A stretch of 21,487 bases of DNA from an uncultured Acetatifactor sp. GTDB lineage: Bacteria > Bacillota > Clostridia > Lachnospirales > Lachnospiraceae. The stretch covers positions 15,749 through 37,235 of the forward strand of contig CAJUNZ010000021.1 in the NCBI GenBank assembly GCA_910587755.1, in the 5' to 3' direction. The notes under the pieces were generated by a model. The model was not told the DNA's origin. It saw nothing but the letters and a program-made list of their open reading frames with translations, and ran no database searches. This document shows positions 1-6,825 of this stretch, piece after piece; the first letter of the stretch is position 1, and each line of letters opens with the position of its first letter. A program made the translations under genes and the position numbers.

Positions 1-248
1 CCTGCACAGAGGTTATAGACAAAACGATTGACACCCATCCGGAACTCATGGAGTAAAAGCATCCTGTCCCCACAGGTGGCCACAATGGAGACCCCGCTGG
101 GGCTGCCGCCCACATCCTCAATTCCCTTTAAATCCCTGCGGCTGACCATTTCATACTTCTTCTCCCTGCCCGCCTTATTGCGGTAAGTGAGCTCATAATT
201 CTTCAGGTATTTCCCATCCCTTACTTTTTCAAACCCAATTATATCCAT
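1..248 (-). CDS. NUDIX hydrolase, ADP-ribose pyrophosphatase-like (partial, C-terminus missing)
   Basis: The N-terminal 82 codons of a protein that runs off the left edge. The start ATG at 248 lies 24 bases after the RNase G stop and has purine-rich GGGGGA and GAAGG upstream. The translation begins MDIIGFEKVRDGKYLKNYEL and continues with an R-R-D-L stretch, a VSIVAT strand and LLLHEFRMGVNRFVYNLCAG. This resembles the N-terminal half of NUDIX ADP-sugar pyrophosphatases, in which a strand ending EFR..V......LPAG precedes the NUDIX box; here CAG replaces PAG. The NUDIX box itself (GX5EX7REUXEEXGU) would lie beyond the window, so the catalytic motif is not seen. Family assignment rests on the N-terminal pattern only. 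It is probably the last or a late gene of the obgE-rng unit. Confidence 0.68.
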   Translation of the reverse strand, partial: MDIIGFEKVRDGKYLKNYELTYRNKAGREKKYEMVSRRDLKGIEDVGGSPSGVSIVATCGDRMLLLHEFRMGVNRFVYNLCA

Positions 249-272
249 CCTTCACCATCCCCCACACTGTCC

Positions 273-1574
273 TCAGCTCTCTGACAGAAACTGCTCTCTC
301 AGCGGTCTACTTGTCTTCTTTCGAGTAATCTCCACCAGCCCCAGAGGCGTCATGTCGATTACCGTGGTTTTGACACTGTCCTTTTGGACTGCAGTTCTCA
401 GAAAATGCATCAGTTCCGCATTGTCCCTGCCGGACTGCATATTGATGAAATCCACCAGAATAATTCCGGAAAGATTGCGCAGTTTCAGCTGCACAGCAAT
501 CTCCCCTGCGGCCTCCAGGTTGATTTTGCGATAAGTTTCCTGAGAATTATCTCCCGTCTCACATTTTCCGGAGTTGACATCAATGACGGTCAAAGCTTCC
601 GTGTGCTCAATAACCAGATACCCTCCCGATTTAAGCCACACGCGGGTTCCAAGAGCCTCCTCTATCTTGTGCTCCAGCCCGTACAGGGCGGAAAGAGAAA
701 GCATACTGTCCTGGTAAAGCCGGATCTTCACAGGAAGGTCCTGTTCCCGGCTGTACCGAGTAAGCTGCTCAAAAACCCCTTCCTGGTCGGTGATAACCTC
801 CCCTGCAAACTGACGCAGCGCAGCTTCTGCCCCTGCCTCTGCCTCTCTCAGACAGGAATAACAGCATCTGTGCACAGCCGTGCGCAAAAGCCCTGCAAAC
901 TGTTCCAGGACAGCCTGGAAATGCGCCAACAGCTCCTCCCCGGAGATTTCCTCCGCCCTTGTTCTGACCACCAAGCCAGCGGAAGGAATCCACGCTCCCT
1001 CCGCTCCCGCTTTCTCCTGAAGAAGCGCCTGCACCAGGCAGTCATTTTCCAGAATGCCCGCCTGATGAAACAGCCTTTTGATCTCTTCCTTTTTCGCCCG
1101 GTCAAGCTTTGTGGAATAGCCGGTTCTGGCAGTCCCCAGCGCCAGGACAATATAGTCATCTGCCAGAGAGATCTGCGCGGTCACAGCGGCCTGCTTCGTC
1201 TTCTGGGCATCCCGCACCACCTGTACGGGCAGTTCATCCCCTGCCAGAATCCTTCCGTCATACCTGCGATTTAAAAGACAGGGAGTTATGGCATTCCGCA
1301 GAGAGAGAAAGCAAGTCTCCCCTTTTGCAATCTCCACAAAACAGGCATCAATATTTTTTGCGAGATTCTTCACCTTGCCAATATAGACGGCCCCCATCTT
1401 GCTGGGCTCCTTTGGAAAAAAAGAGGCTTCCACAAGACGGTCATCCTGCAGACGAAGCGCACAATCCCTTCCCCTGCAGGAGGTAAAGATCAGCTTACCC
1501 CCATCCCTCCTGTGCAGCGCCGCTTCCTCCTCTGTGAGCGTCAGAGAAGCCTTGGGCCTAATATTCCTGCTCAT
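273..1574 (-). CDS. rng: Ribonuclease G / RNase E family protein
   Basis: A 433-residue single-strand-specific endoribonuclease of the RNase E/G family, which processes rRNA and decays mRNA. An S1-like RNA-binding domain occupies about residues 58-135 (GAVYIGKVKNLAKNIDACFV). The DNase-I-like catalytic part carries the two metal-binding aspartates in VIDVNSG (D332) and VDFINM (D375). The start is placed at ATG 1574 because an AGGAGGTG Shine-Dalgarno lies 7 bases upstream; an in-frame GTG at 1634 lacks this support. The protein ends REQFLSES just after TPLGLVEITRKK. That is where Escherichia coli RNase E/G carry a CPxCxG zinc-link, so this motif is absent. There is no RNase E scaffold tail. It lies 68 bases after the DUF2344 gene. 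RNase G fits the length better than RNase E. Confidence 0.93.
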   Translation of the reverse strand: MSRNIRPKASLTLTEEEAALHRRDGGKLIFTSCRGRDCALRLQDDRLVEASFFPKEPSKMGAVYIGKVKNLAKNIDACFVEIAKGETCFLSLRNAITPCLLNRRYDGRILAGDELPVQVVRDAQKTKQAAVTAQISLADDYIVLALGTARTGYSTKLDRAKKEEIKRLFHQAGILENDCLVQALLQEKAGAEGAWIPSAGLVVRTRAEEISGEELLAHFQAVLEQFAGLLRTAVHRCCYSCLREAEAGAEAALRQFAGEVITDQEGVFEQLTRYSREQDLPVKIRLYQDSMLSLSALYGLEHKIEEALGTRVWLKSGGYLVIEHTEALTVIDVNSGKCETGDNSQETYRKINLEAAGEIAVQLKLRNLSGIILVDFINMQSGRDNAELMHFLRTAVQKDSVKTTVIDMTPLGLVEITRKKTSRPLREQFLSES

Positions 1575-1642
1575 GGCAGACACCTCCTCCCCGCCGGAGG
1601 CATCACTGAAACCTGAAACATCTCCGGCGGACACTTTATCCC

Positions 1643-2359
1643 TCAGCAGACATGCCCGATCTCATCCAGGGACACCAGACCCTCCCGGCCCTCCGTTCCC
1701 GGAGTCCGGGCATACATGTCCTCCCTGATAACCCACAGCGCGTTATCCTTCAGAACCTCCCCGCTTCCTGCCAGAAGAGCTTCCACCACCTGCAAAGGCT
1801 TGATATTGCCCCCGCTGGAGGCGTCCACCAGCATCCACAGCGCGTTCTCCGCGTATTCCAGGCAAAAGATCCCCGGCCGAAGATCCACCTCCCTCGAACC
1901 CTTTTTGGTCTCCTTGGTGATCAGGATCCGATCCTGGGCCAGAAAGCCCGGCACCGCCCCCGCCAGATCCAGCTTTGGCGCCATCCCCTCCCGGAACCCC
2001 ACCCGGTACGCAGCCGCGGCAACACTTGCCATGGCGTTGCCCGCCTCCGGGGGCAGGATCTTCACAGAGACCACTTCAATGCCCGGCACTCCCGCCCTGT
2101 TCAGGCTTTCTGCAGCGTCACGGCAGGAAGTGATGGAATTGACCTCTATGTCCATATATTCCCCGTTGCTTTCCAGTCCCACCCCCAGAGGGGCCGCAAA
2201 AGCCATCACCTGATGGGGACTGAATCCCTTGGTGTACACCACATCCATGCCGGCTCTCCGTATGGCCTTCTGGAAAAAACGCATTACATCCAGATGACCG
2301 ATATAGCACAGCGGGCCGCTCTTTTTAAATCTCACACGAAGTCTTATGGGCTGGTTCAT
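1643..2359 (-). CDS. TIGR03936-family radical-SAM-associated protein (DUF2344)
   Basis: A 238-residue soluble protein beginning MNQPIRLRVRFKKSGPLCYI, followed by GHLDVMRFFQKAIRRAGMDV and KGFSPHQVMAFAAPLGVGLES. This pattern is typical of the DUF2344/TIGR03936 family. In many Firmicutes the family is fused to, or sits directly beside, a radical SAM protein (TIGR03960), and its substrate is unknown. I see no CxxxCxxC cluster motif in this gene or its neighbours, so the radical SAM partner is not in the window. Linkage to RNase G is common and suggests a link to RNA or translation, but this is inference. It starts with ATG after GGAG about 10 bases upstream, 21 bases after rsfS. C-terminal residues beyond about 200 look poorly conserved. 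Confidence 0.85.
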   Translation of the reverse strand: MNQPIRLRVRFKKSGPLCYIGHLDVMRFFQKAIRRAGMDVVYTKGFSPHQVMAFAAPLGVGLESNGEYMDIEVNSITSCRDAAESLNRAGVPGIEVVSVKILPPEAGNAMASVAAAAYRVGFREGMAPKLDLAGAVPGFLAQDRILITKETKKGSREVDLRPGIFCLEYAENALWMLVDASSGGNIKPLQVVEALLAGSGEVLKDNALWVIREDMYARTPGTEGREGLVSLDEIGHVC

Positions 2360-2380
2360 CAGAGAAACGCTCCTTTAAAA

Positions 2381-2746
2381 TTATTCTGCCTTAAACTCAT
2401 TCACATCCACAAGCTGCCCGTCCCTCCAGATACGCTCCAGATCGTAGAGCAGCCGGTTTTCCTTGTCAAACACATGGACAATCACATCGCCAAAGTCCAT
2501 CAGGATCCAGTTTGCGGTCTTATACCCTTCTGTCTGCTTCTCTGGATAGCCCGCACGGCCAAGTTTCTCCAGAACATTGTCGCACAGGGCCTGAATCTGG
2601 TTTTTATTGCTGCCCCCTGCAATGATAAAATAGTCTGCAATGACAGAGATCTGGCTGATGTCAATAACGCTGATGTCCTCCGCCTTTTTGTCCTCCAGAG
2701 CCTGAATTGCCAGTCTGGCCATTTCCTTCGATTTTTTCTTTTCCAT
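2381..2746 (-). CDS. rsfS: Ribosome silencing factor RsfS
   Basis: A 121-residue RsfS/Iojap protein that binds ribosomal protein L14 and blocks joining of the 50S and 30S subunits when nutrients are scarce. Recognisable blocks are ISQISVIADYFIIAGGSNKN, then KTANWILMDFGDVIVHVF and a tyrosine/tryptophan-containing YDLERIWRDG near the C-terminus. The start is set at ATG 2746 because GGGAGGAC lies about 8 bases upstream and the alignment begins with MEKKKSKEMA; an in-frame TTG seven codons earlier overlaps that Shine-Dalgarno and is unlikely. It follows yqeK by 30 bases, the order seen in many Firmicutes (nadD-yqeK-rsfS). Function is assigned by family, with no missing blocks. Confidence 0.95.
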   Translation of the reverse strand: MEKKKSKEMARLAIQALEDKKAEDISVIDISQISVIADYFIIAGGSNKNQIQALCDNVLEKLGRAGYPEKQTEGYKTANWILMDFGDVIVHVFDKENRLLYDLERIWRDGQLVDVNEFKAE

Positions 2747-2776
2747 AAAAATGTCCTCCCTTGGCAAGGGGCCCTG

Positions 2777-3379
2777 TCAGGACTGCACAGCTCCCTCGCC
2801 GTTTAATCTCTCATGATAATAATTTCTTGTCTTCTCTGTCATGGGGTCAATGTCTCCGGCGGAACCGCTTAAATAACTCAGAGTGTCGTCCAGAATGCGG
2901 AGCAGAGCCCGGTCAATGTCCTGAAAGGCAAGTTTCCGAATCTCTCCCAGGTTGGGGGCGTTTTTTCTGCCGGGTTCAATATAGTCGGCCACAAAGATAA
3001 TCTTCTCCAGAAGGCTCATGCCCGGCCGCCCGGTGGTATGATTCTGTATGGCATTCAGAATGTCAGGATTTTCCACGCCATATTTACTCCTGGCCAGGTA
3101 GGCCCCCACCTTGGCATGGAGCAGAAATGGATTTTGCTGCTCCAGCGTTTCAACGGGAATGCCGTTTTTCCGGCAGATAGAAAGGCGTTTTTCATCCGAA
3201 AGACATTTTGCACAGTCATGAAGCAGCCCCGCAGCCTGGGCCTCCCTTAACCCACAGCCATGACACATGGCCAGCGCTGCCGCCGTATACTCCACTCCAA
3301 GGGTATGTTCAAACCTTCTGGGGTCCTGAACCTTTTCCATGGCTTTCCTGAGTTTTTTGAGACTATATGCTTTCTTCAC
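2777..3379 (-). CDS. yqeK: HD-domain hydrolase YqeK (symmetrical Ap4A hydrolase type)
   Basis: A 200-residue HD-superfamily phosphohydrolase. YqeK proteins of Bacillus and Staphylococcus split diadenosine tetraphosphate symmetrically into two ADP. The metal-binding residues are visible as RFEHTLGV (H25), GLLHDCAK (H54-D55), a histidine in LLHAKVGA and a further one in QNHTTGRPGMS. The start is GTG at 3379, which overlaps the end of nadD by 17 bases, with AGGGA about 8 bases upstream inside nadD. The protein ends NYYHERLNGEGAVQS. Overlap with nadD and closeness to rsfS support an operon. The enzymatic assignment comes from the family; nothing in the sequence contradicts it. Confidence 0.93.
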   Translation of the reverse strand: MKKAYSLKKLRKAMEKVQDPRRFEHTLGVEYTAAALAMCHGCGLREAQAAGLLHDCAKCLSDEKRLSICRKNGIPVETLEQQNPFLLHAKVGAYLARSKYGVENPDILNAIQNHTTGRPGMSLLEKIIFVADYIEPGRKNAPNLGEIRKLAFQDIDRALLRILDDTLSYLSGSAGDIDPMTEKTRNYYHERLNGEGAVQS

Positions 3380-3992
3380 GGTAAAATCCCTTTTCTTTGA
3401 TATAATCCAACACCCTGTCTGGCACCAGATACCTGACGCTTCTGCCCTGGCGGATGCGCCTGCGAATCTCTGTGGAGGAAATGTCCACAGCGGGAAAGGG
3501 AAGCAGAATCACCCTTCCCAGACTCATCTCCAGCTCCCTCTTCTTCTCCTCCATCCGGGGCAGGGTGTATTCCCCCCGAACTGCGGCAATGAGGGTACAA
3601 CACTGAAAAATCCTCTGAGGATACCGCCAGTTTTCTATGGAAAAAAGGCAGTCCGCCCCTGTGATAAAGAAAAACTCATCCCCAGGGTACCTCTCCTTCA
3701 GCTGCTCCAGTGTCTCATAGGTGTAAGTACGGCCCTCCCGCTGAACCTCCAGATCCAGACAGTGAAAGGCCGGATTGTCCTCCACCGCAAGACAGGCCAT
3801 GTGCAGGCGCTCCCTGCCGGGCATGCCTGCGGCGGCACTGGCACTCTCCAGGGAAGCTTTCATATACGTCGTTCCCGTGGGAATAAACCACACCTCATCC
3901 AGTTCTGCCCCCTCTCTGGCCCACTCTGCCAGCATCAGGTGTCCTGTGTGGATGGGGTTGAAGGTGCCTCCCATAATACCGATCCGTGCCAT
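3363..3992 (-). CDS. nadD: Nicotinate-nucleotide adenylyltransferase
   Basis: A 209-residue enzyme that transfers AMP from ATP to nicotinate mononucleotide, giving deamido-NAD in the NAD biosynthesis pathway. The nucleotidyltransferase signature is GGTFNPIHTGH (residues 8-18, HxGH motif at H15-H18). The second signature, ISSTEIR, is at 171-177, and FFFITGADCLFSIENWR is at 107-123. The start ATG at 3992 overlaps the yhbY stop in a TAATG arrangement. No Shine-Dalgarno is visible upstream (CCCAGACAG), so translation probably depends on ribosomes finishing yhbY. Its 3' end overlaps yqeK. Length is normal for the family. Confidence 0.97.
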   Translation of the reverse strand: MARIGIMGGTFNPIHTGHLMLAEWAREGAELDEVWFIPTGTTYMKASLESASAAAGMPGRERLHMACLAVEDNPAFHCLDLEVQREGRTYTYETLEQLKERYPGDEFFFITGADCLFSIENWRYPQRIFQCCTLIAAVRGEYTLPRMEEKKRELEMSLGRVILLPFPAVDISSTEIRRRIRQGRSVRYLVPDRVLDYIKEKGFYREESI

Positions 3993-4285
3993 TACTGTCT
4001 GGGAAGCAGGATTCTGGGATTGTCCTTGCTTGGCTTGTACAGCACAAATTTATTCCCGATCACCTGCACCACCTGGGAGCGGGTCCGCTCCGCCACCATC
4101 TGGCTGATCTCCCCCGGATCGTCCGCACAGTTTTTCAACACATTAATCTTCACCAGTTCGTTCTTTTCCAGGGCCTCCCCTATGGCCGCCGTCAGCTCCG
4201 GGGTCAGGCTTGATTTTCCCACCTGGAAGGCACAGCTCTGAGTGCTGGCAAGCCCCCTCAGATATGCTCTCTGTTTGCTCGTCAT
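3992..4285 (-). CDS. yhbY: CRM-domain ribosome assembly RNA-binding protein YhbY
   Basis: A 97-residue protein consisting of one CRM (chloroplast RNA splicing and ribosome maturation) domain, associated with pre-50S particles. It begins MTSKQRAYLRGLASTQSCAF, has the typical GKSSLTPELTAAIGEALEKN and ELVKINVLKN segments, and carries the RNA-binding GxxG loop in VQVIGNKFVLYK (G-N-K variant). The start is ATG at 4285, 15 bases after the obgE stop, with a GAGGG-type Shine-Dalgarno overlapping that gap. The stop codon shares its last A with the nadD start. The obgE-yhbY-nadD context supports a role in ribosome maturation. Length is standard. Confidence 0.95.
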   Translation of the reverse strand: MTSKQRAYLRGLASTQSCAFQVGKSSLTPELTAAIGEALEKNELVKINVLKNCADDPGEISQMVAERTRSQVVQVIGNKFVLYKPSKDNPRILLPRQ

Positions 4286-4300
4286 AAATTGTCCGCCCTC

Positions 4301-5593
4301 TTATTTATAGTATTCAAAGGAAAAGCCATAGATGCGGACGGTATCCCCGTCCTTGATCCCAAGCTCCTCCAGCTGCTCCAGTATGCCGTTGGTCTTGAGG
4401 AAATTCTGGAAAAATGAGAACCCTTTCTCGCTCTCCAGGTTGGTGTAGCCCAGCATTTTCTCTATCCGGGGCCCTTCCACCACATACTCTTCCCTGTCAC
4501 TGTCATATTCCACGGTGTAAGGGTCGTTGGAATTCTGGAATGCCGCCATCTCCGGGAAGTATTCCTGTTCAAACACTTTCACTTCATCCCCCAGGTTCTC
4601 CAACATCCGGCTCACATGGTACAGCAGTTCTTTCAGCCCCTGGCCGCTGACTGCGGAGATGGGGAAGACCGCCATTCCTTTGGGCTCAAACTCCGCCCTG
4701 ATGGCATCCACGGGATTGTTTTCCGGATCGAAGACTGCGTCCACCTTGTTGGCGGCGATAACCTGAGGCCGTCTGGCAATCTCCGGATTATAGGCTTCCA
4801 GCTCTCTGTTAATGGCATAGATATCTTCTATGGGATCCCTTCCCTCCGTGCCGGCGGCGTCCACCACATGCACCAGAACCTTGGTCCGCTCAATGTGGCG
4901 CAGAAATTCATGGCCCAGCCCCACACCCTCGGAAGCTCCCTCAATAAGCCCCGGAATATCCGCCATCACAAAACCCCTGGCATCATCCAGATCCACCACG
5001 CCCAAATGAGGATTTAAGGTGGTAAAATGATAATTGGCAATCTTGGGCCTGGCGTTGGATACCCGGGACAAAAGGGTGGATTTTCCCACATTGGGCAGGC
5101 CCACCAGCCCCACGTCCGCAATGACCTTCAGCTCCAGCAGCAGCGTGAGCTCCTTGGCAGGTCTGCCGGGCTGGGCATATCTGGGCGCCTGCATGGTGCT
5201 GGTGGCATAGTGCTGGTTTCCGCTGCCTCCGCGCCCCCCTTTCAGCAGTACCACCCGTCTGTTGTCCCCGGACATGTCAACAATCACCTGGCCGCTCTCC
5301 GCCTCTTTGATCACCGTTCCCACAGGAACCCTTATGACAATATCCTGTCCGTTTTTTCCATGGCAGTTTCTCTTGTTTCCAGGCTCACCATCCTCCGCCC
5401 TGTATTTGCGGGTATTGCGGAAATCCACCAGGGTGTTGAGCCCTTCATCCACGACAAAAATGACATCTCCTCCCCGGCCTCCGTCACCGCCGTCAGGCCC
5501 GCCCGCAGGCACATATTTTTCCCTCCGGAAGGAGATATGGCCATCGCCGCCCTTTCCGCTCCTGACATAGATTTTGGCTCTGTCTACAAACAT
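4301..5593 (-). CDS. obgE: Obg family GTPase ObgE/CgtA
   Basis: A 430-residue GTPase that acts in late 50S assembly and stress control. The glycine-rich Obg fold covers about residues 1-157 (SGKGGDGHISFRREKYVPAG, then GGPDGGDGGRGGDV). The G domain follows with GLPNVGKST (P-loop, 164-172), DIPG (about 212-215) and NKVD. The last ~80 residues form an OCT domain of the kind found in Firmicutes (YTVEYDSDREEYVVEGPRIE, ending GFSFEYYK). The start is ATG at 5593 with AGAGG seven to eight bases upstream. It heads a unit running through rng and has a 164-base leader region after the rpmA terminator, with a strong hairpin described separately. Confidence 0.98.
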   Translation of the reverse strand: MFVDRAKIYVRSGKGGDGHISFRREKYVPAGGPDGGDGGRGGDVIFVVDEGLNTLVDFRNTRKYRAEDGEPGNKRNCHGKNGQDIVIRVPVGTVIKEAESGQVIVDMSGDNRRVVLLKGGRGGSGNQHYATSTMQAPRYAQPGRPAKELTLLLELKVIADVGLVGLPNVGKSTLLSRVSNARPKIANYHFTTLNPHLGVVDLDDARGFVMADIPGLIEGASEGVGLGHEFLRHIERTKVLVHVVDAAGTEGRDPIEDIYAINRELEAYNPEIARRPQVIAANKVDAVFDPENNPVDAIRAEFEPKGMAVFPISAVSGQGLKELLYHVSRMLENLGDEVKVFEQEYFPEMAAFQNSNDPYTVEYDSDREEYVVEGPRIEKMLGYTNLESEKGFSFFQNFLKTNGILEQLEELGIKDGDTVRIYGFSFEYYK

Positions 5594-5630
5594 ATATTAC
5601 CTCTTTCTTGGTTAGTCAATATCCCCGCGG

Positions 5631-5671
5631 CATTTGCCGGATACTCCTGCAGGCACGGCACCTGGCAAATG
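5631..5671 (-). promoter_or_regulatory. Leader hairpin upstream of obgE
   Basis: On the minus strand CATTTGCC (5671-5664) pairs with GGCAAATG (5638-5631). Two further G-C pairs form after a bulged A, giving about 10 pairs around a loop that itself contains CAGG...CCTG. It lies about 40-80 bases upstream of the obgE start. There is no T-tract after it, so it does not look like a terminator. Role unknown. Confidence 0.45.
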
Positions 5672-5684
5672 TCCGGCGGGACTA

Positions 5685-5714
5685 AAATTACGGACTAAGG
5701 ACAGTTTAAAACAA
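5685..5714 (-). promoter_or_regulatory. Possible weak promoter for the obgE unit
   Basis: On the minus strand TTGTTT (5714-5709) and TAATTT (5690-5685) are separated by 18 bases. The -35 box coincides with the T-tract of the rpmA terminator. Matches to the sigma-A consensus are modest, so this is a candidate only. It is supported mainly by the need for a promoter after a strong terminator. Confidence 0.3.
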
Positions 5715-5745
5715 GGGGACTTCAAACGGTATGTTTGAAGTCCCC
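5709..5745 (-). terminator. Rho-independent terminator after rpmA
   Basis: A perfect 13-bp stem: GGGGACTTCAAAC on the minus strand (5745-5733) pairs with its complement at 5727-5715, around a 5-base loop. It is followed by TTGTTTT (5714-5708). It begins 12 bases after the rpmA stop codon. It closes the rplU-prp-rpmA unit. Confidence 0.92.
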
Positions 5746-5757
5746 TCCCAATTCGGA

Positions 5758-6042
5758 TTATTGCTCCACAGGATAAACAGAAGCCCGCTTCTTGTCTCTT
5801 CCTCTTCTCTCAAAGCGAAGAACGCCGTCAACCAGTGCAAACAGGGTATCATCGCCGCCCCTGCCCACATTGACACCGGGATGGATCTTGGTACCCCGCT
5901 GTCTGTACAGCACATTCCCGGCCTTTACAAACTGGCCGTCCGCTCTCTTTGCGCCTAACCTTTTGGATTCGGAATCCCTGCCGTTCTTGGTAGATCCAAC
6001 TCCTTTTTTATGAGCAAAAAATTGAAGGTTCATTCTCAACAT
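5758..6042 (-). CDS. rpmA: 50S ribosomal protein L27 (with cleavable N-terminus)
   Basis: A 94-residue L27 whose N-terminal tail reaches the peptidyl-transferase centre. It starts MLRMNLQFFAHKKGVGSTKN. Firmicutes L27 proteins carry this extra N-terminal MLxxNLQFF, which the Prp protease removes between F9 and A10 before the protein works in the ribosome; the cleavage site is seen here and Prp is encoded next to it. The rest (GRDSESKRLGAKRADGQFVK, then RQRGTKIHPG) is canonical. The start ATG at 6042 has a strong GAGGAGGTG that overlaps the last codons of prp. A terminator follows at once. Confidence 0.98.
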   Translation of the reverse strand: MLRMNLQFFAHKKGVGSTKNGRDSESKRLGAKRADGQFVKAGNVLYRQRGTKIHPGVNVGRGGDDTLFALVDGVLRFERRGRDKKRASVYPVEQ

Positions 6043-6046
6043 GACT

Positions 6047-6379
6047 TTACACCTCCTCGAATTTTATTTGTACATACTCTTCGCCATACTCTTCGGTGAT
6101 TCCCTCCAGGACATGCACCATGGCATCCATCAGCAAAACAGAATTCTCCTTCAGGGTGCTCTCAATATCACACCTCAAAAAGGCCTCTTCTTCATTCTTC
6201 GTCACGGTTATCTTTTCATCGGTTAATTCCTCCAGGGAATTAATCGTACCGATGGTAAGGGCAGACACCGCCGCACACACCACATCCGGTTCTCCCGGCT
6301 CAGCATAATCAGCATGCCCCATACAATAAAACCCTTTATAAGAACCGTCCTTATCCTTACAAATTGTTATCGTTGTCAT
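6047..6379 (-). CDS. prp: Ribosomal-processing cysteine protease Prp
   Basis: A 110-residue protease of the Prp (YsxB, DUF464) family that cuts the N-terminal extension off L27. The catalytic dyad is visible in MGHADYAEPGEPDVVCAAVS: histidine 22 and cysteine 35, with the conserved GHA and C-A-A/G-V-S surroundings. The gene lies between rplU and rpmA, the usual order in Firmicutes. The start ATG at 6379 is two bases after the rplU stop and has only a poor GGGTAG upstream, in contrast to the strong sites of rplU and rpmA. This suggests translation coupled to rplU and lower output of the protease. Its 3' end carries the Shine-Dalgarno of rpmA. Confidence 0.96.
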   Translation of the reverse strand: MTTITICKDKDGSYKGFYCMGHADYAEPGEPDVVCAAVSALTIGTINSLEELTDEKITVTKNEEEAFLRCDIESTLKENSVLLMDAMVHVLEGITEEYGEEYVQIKFEEV

Positions 6380-6381
6380 AG

Positions 6382-6687
6382 CTACCCGTTTATCTTTTCA
6401 ATTTTAACCTGTGTGTATGCCTGCCTGTGGCCGTTCTTCTTGTGATAGCCGGTTTTTCTCTTGTATTTGTATACAATGATTTTCTTGCCCCTGCCATGCT
6501 CCATTACGGTTGCAGATACTGTAGCCTGAGCTACATCTCCGCCCACCTTCAGACTCTCATCGCTCACAGCCACCACCTGGTCAAAGACAAACGTGCTCCC
6601 TGCCTCTGCATTCAGCTTTTCAACCTTGATGATGTCACCTTCAGATACTTTGTACTGTTTTCCGCCCGTTGCAATAATTGCGTACAT
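6382..6687 (-). CDS. rplU: 50S ribosomal protein L21
   Basis: A 101-residue L21, which binds 23S rRNA. It begins MYAIIATGGKQYKVSEGDII and ends with the family hallmark KYKRKTGYHKKNGHRQAYT...KI. The start is ATG at 6687 because a GAGGAGGT Shine-Dalgarno (6702-6695) lies just upstream and the family begins here; an in-frame ATG at 6780 would add 31 residues unlike any L21 and would lie in the leader. It is the first gene of rplU-prp-rpmA and has a strong promoter and a leader of about 130 bases. Confidence 0.97.
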   Translation of the reverse strand: MYAIIATGGKQYKVSEGDIIKVEKLNAEAGSTFVFDQVVAVSDESLKVGGDVAQATVSATVMEHGRGKKIIVYKYKRKTGYHKKNGHRQAYTQVKIEKING

Positions 6688-6819
6688 ATTAGGCACCTCC
6701 TCTTCATGGAATGATATCCATTTACTCGCTGATCTTGGTGGCTTCCGAAAGAGCTCCGGACCGCGCTTATACCGGATCATGCGGCATCAGTATGTATTAT
6801 ATCATGTATAATGCACACC
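6688..6819 (-). promoter_or_regulatory. rplU 5' leader, candidate L21 autoregulatory region
   Basis: About 130 bases lie between the predicted transcription start and the L21 start codon. On the minus strand an imperfect 11-pair hairpin comes first (6818-6808 with 6800-6790), then a GC-rich part with CCGG and TCCG/CGGA pairings. A small ATGGA/TCCAT hairpin (6721-6706) lies 4 bases before the Shine-Dalgarno. L21 leaders with autogenous control are known in Bacillus. Whether this one belongs to that family is inference. Confidence 0.45.
6796..6801 (-). promoter_or_regulatory. Possible second rplU promoter, extended -10
   Basis: A perfect TATAAT preceded by TG with one base between (TGATATAAT) lies about 30 bases downstream of the main -10. 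A poor -35, TTCAAG, is 17 bases upstream. It sits inside the first leader hairpin. It could be a second start or chance. Confidence 0.35.
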
Positions 6820-6825
6820 TTGAAA

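Noticed and set aside
384..1274. Plus-strand open frame of 296 codons opposite RNase G
   Set aside because: The minus strand carries conserved RNase G motifs throughout. The antisense frame matches nothing.
1575..1634. Longer RNase G start at GTG 1634
   Set aside because: The 20 extra residues contain the Shine-Dalgarno for ATG 1574 and do not look conserved.
1652..2806. Plus-strand open frame of 384 codons opposite the DUF2344 and rsfS genes
   Set aside because: It lies fully across two well-recognised minus-strand genes plus their gap, resembles no known family, and has no promoter or ribosome site. It is a shadow frame.
6688..6780. N-terminal extension of L21 from an upstream in-frame ATG
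   Set aside because: The extra 31 residues are unlike any L21, and a strong Shine-Dalgarno lies right before the internal ATG at 6687.
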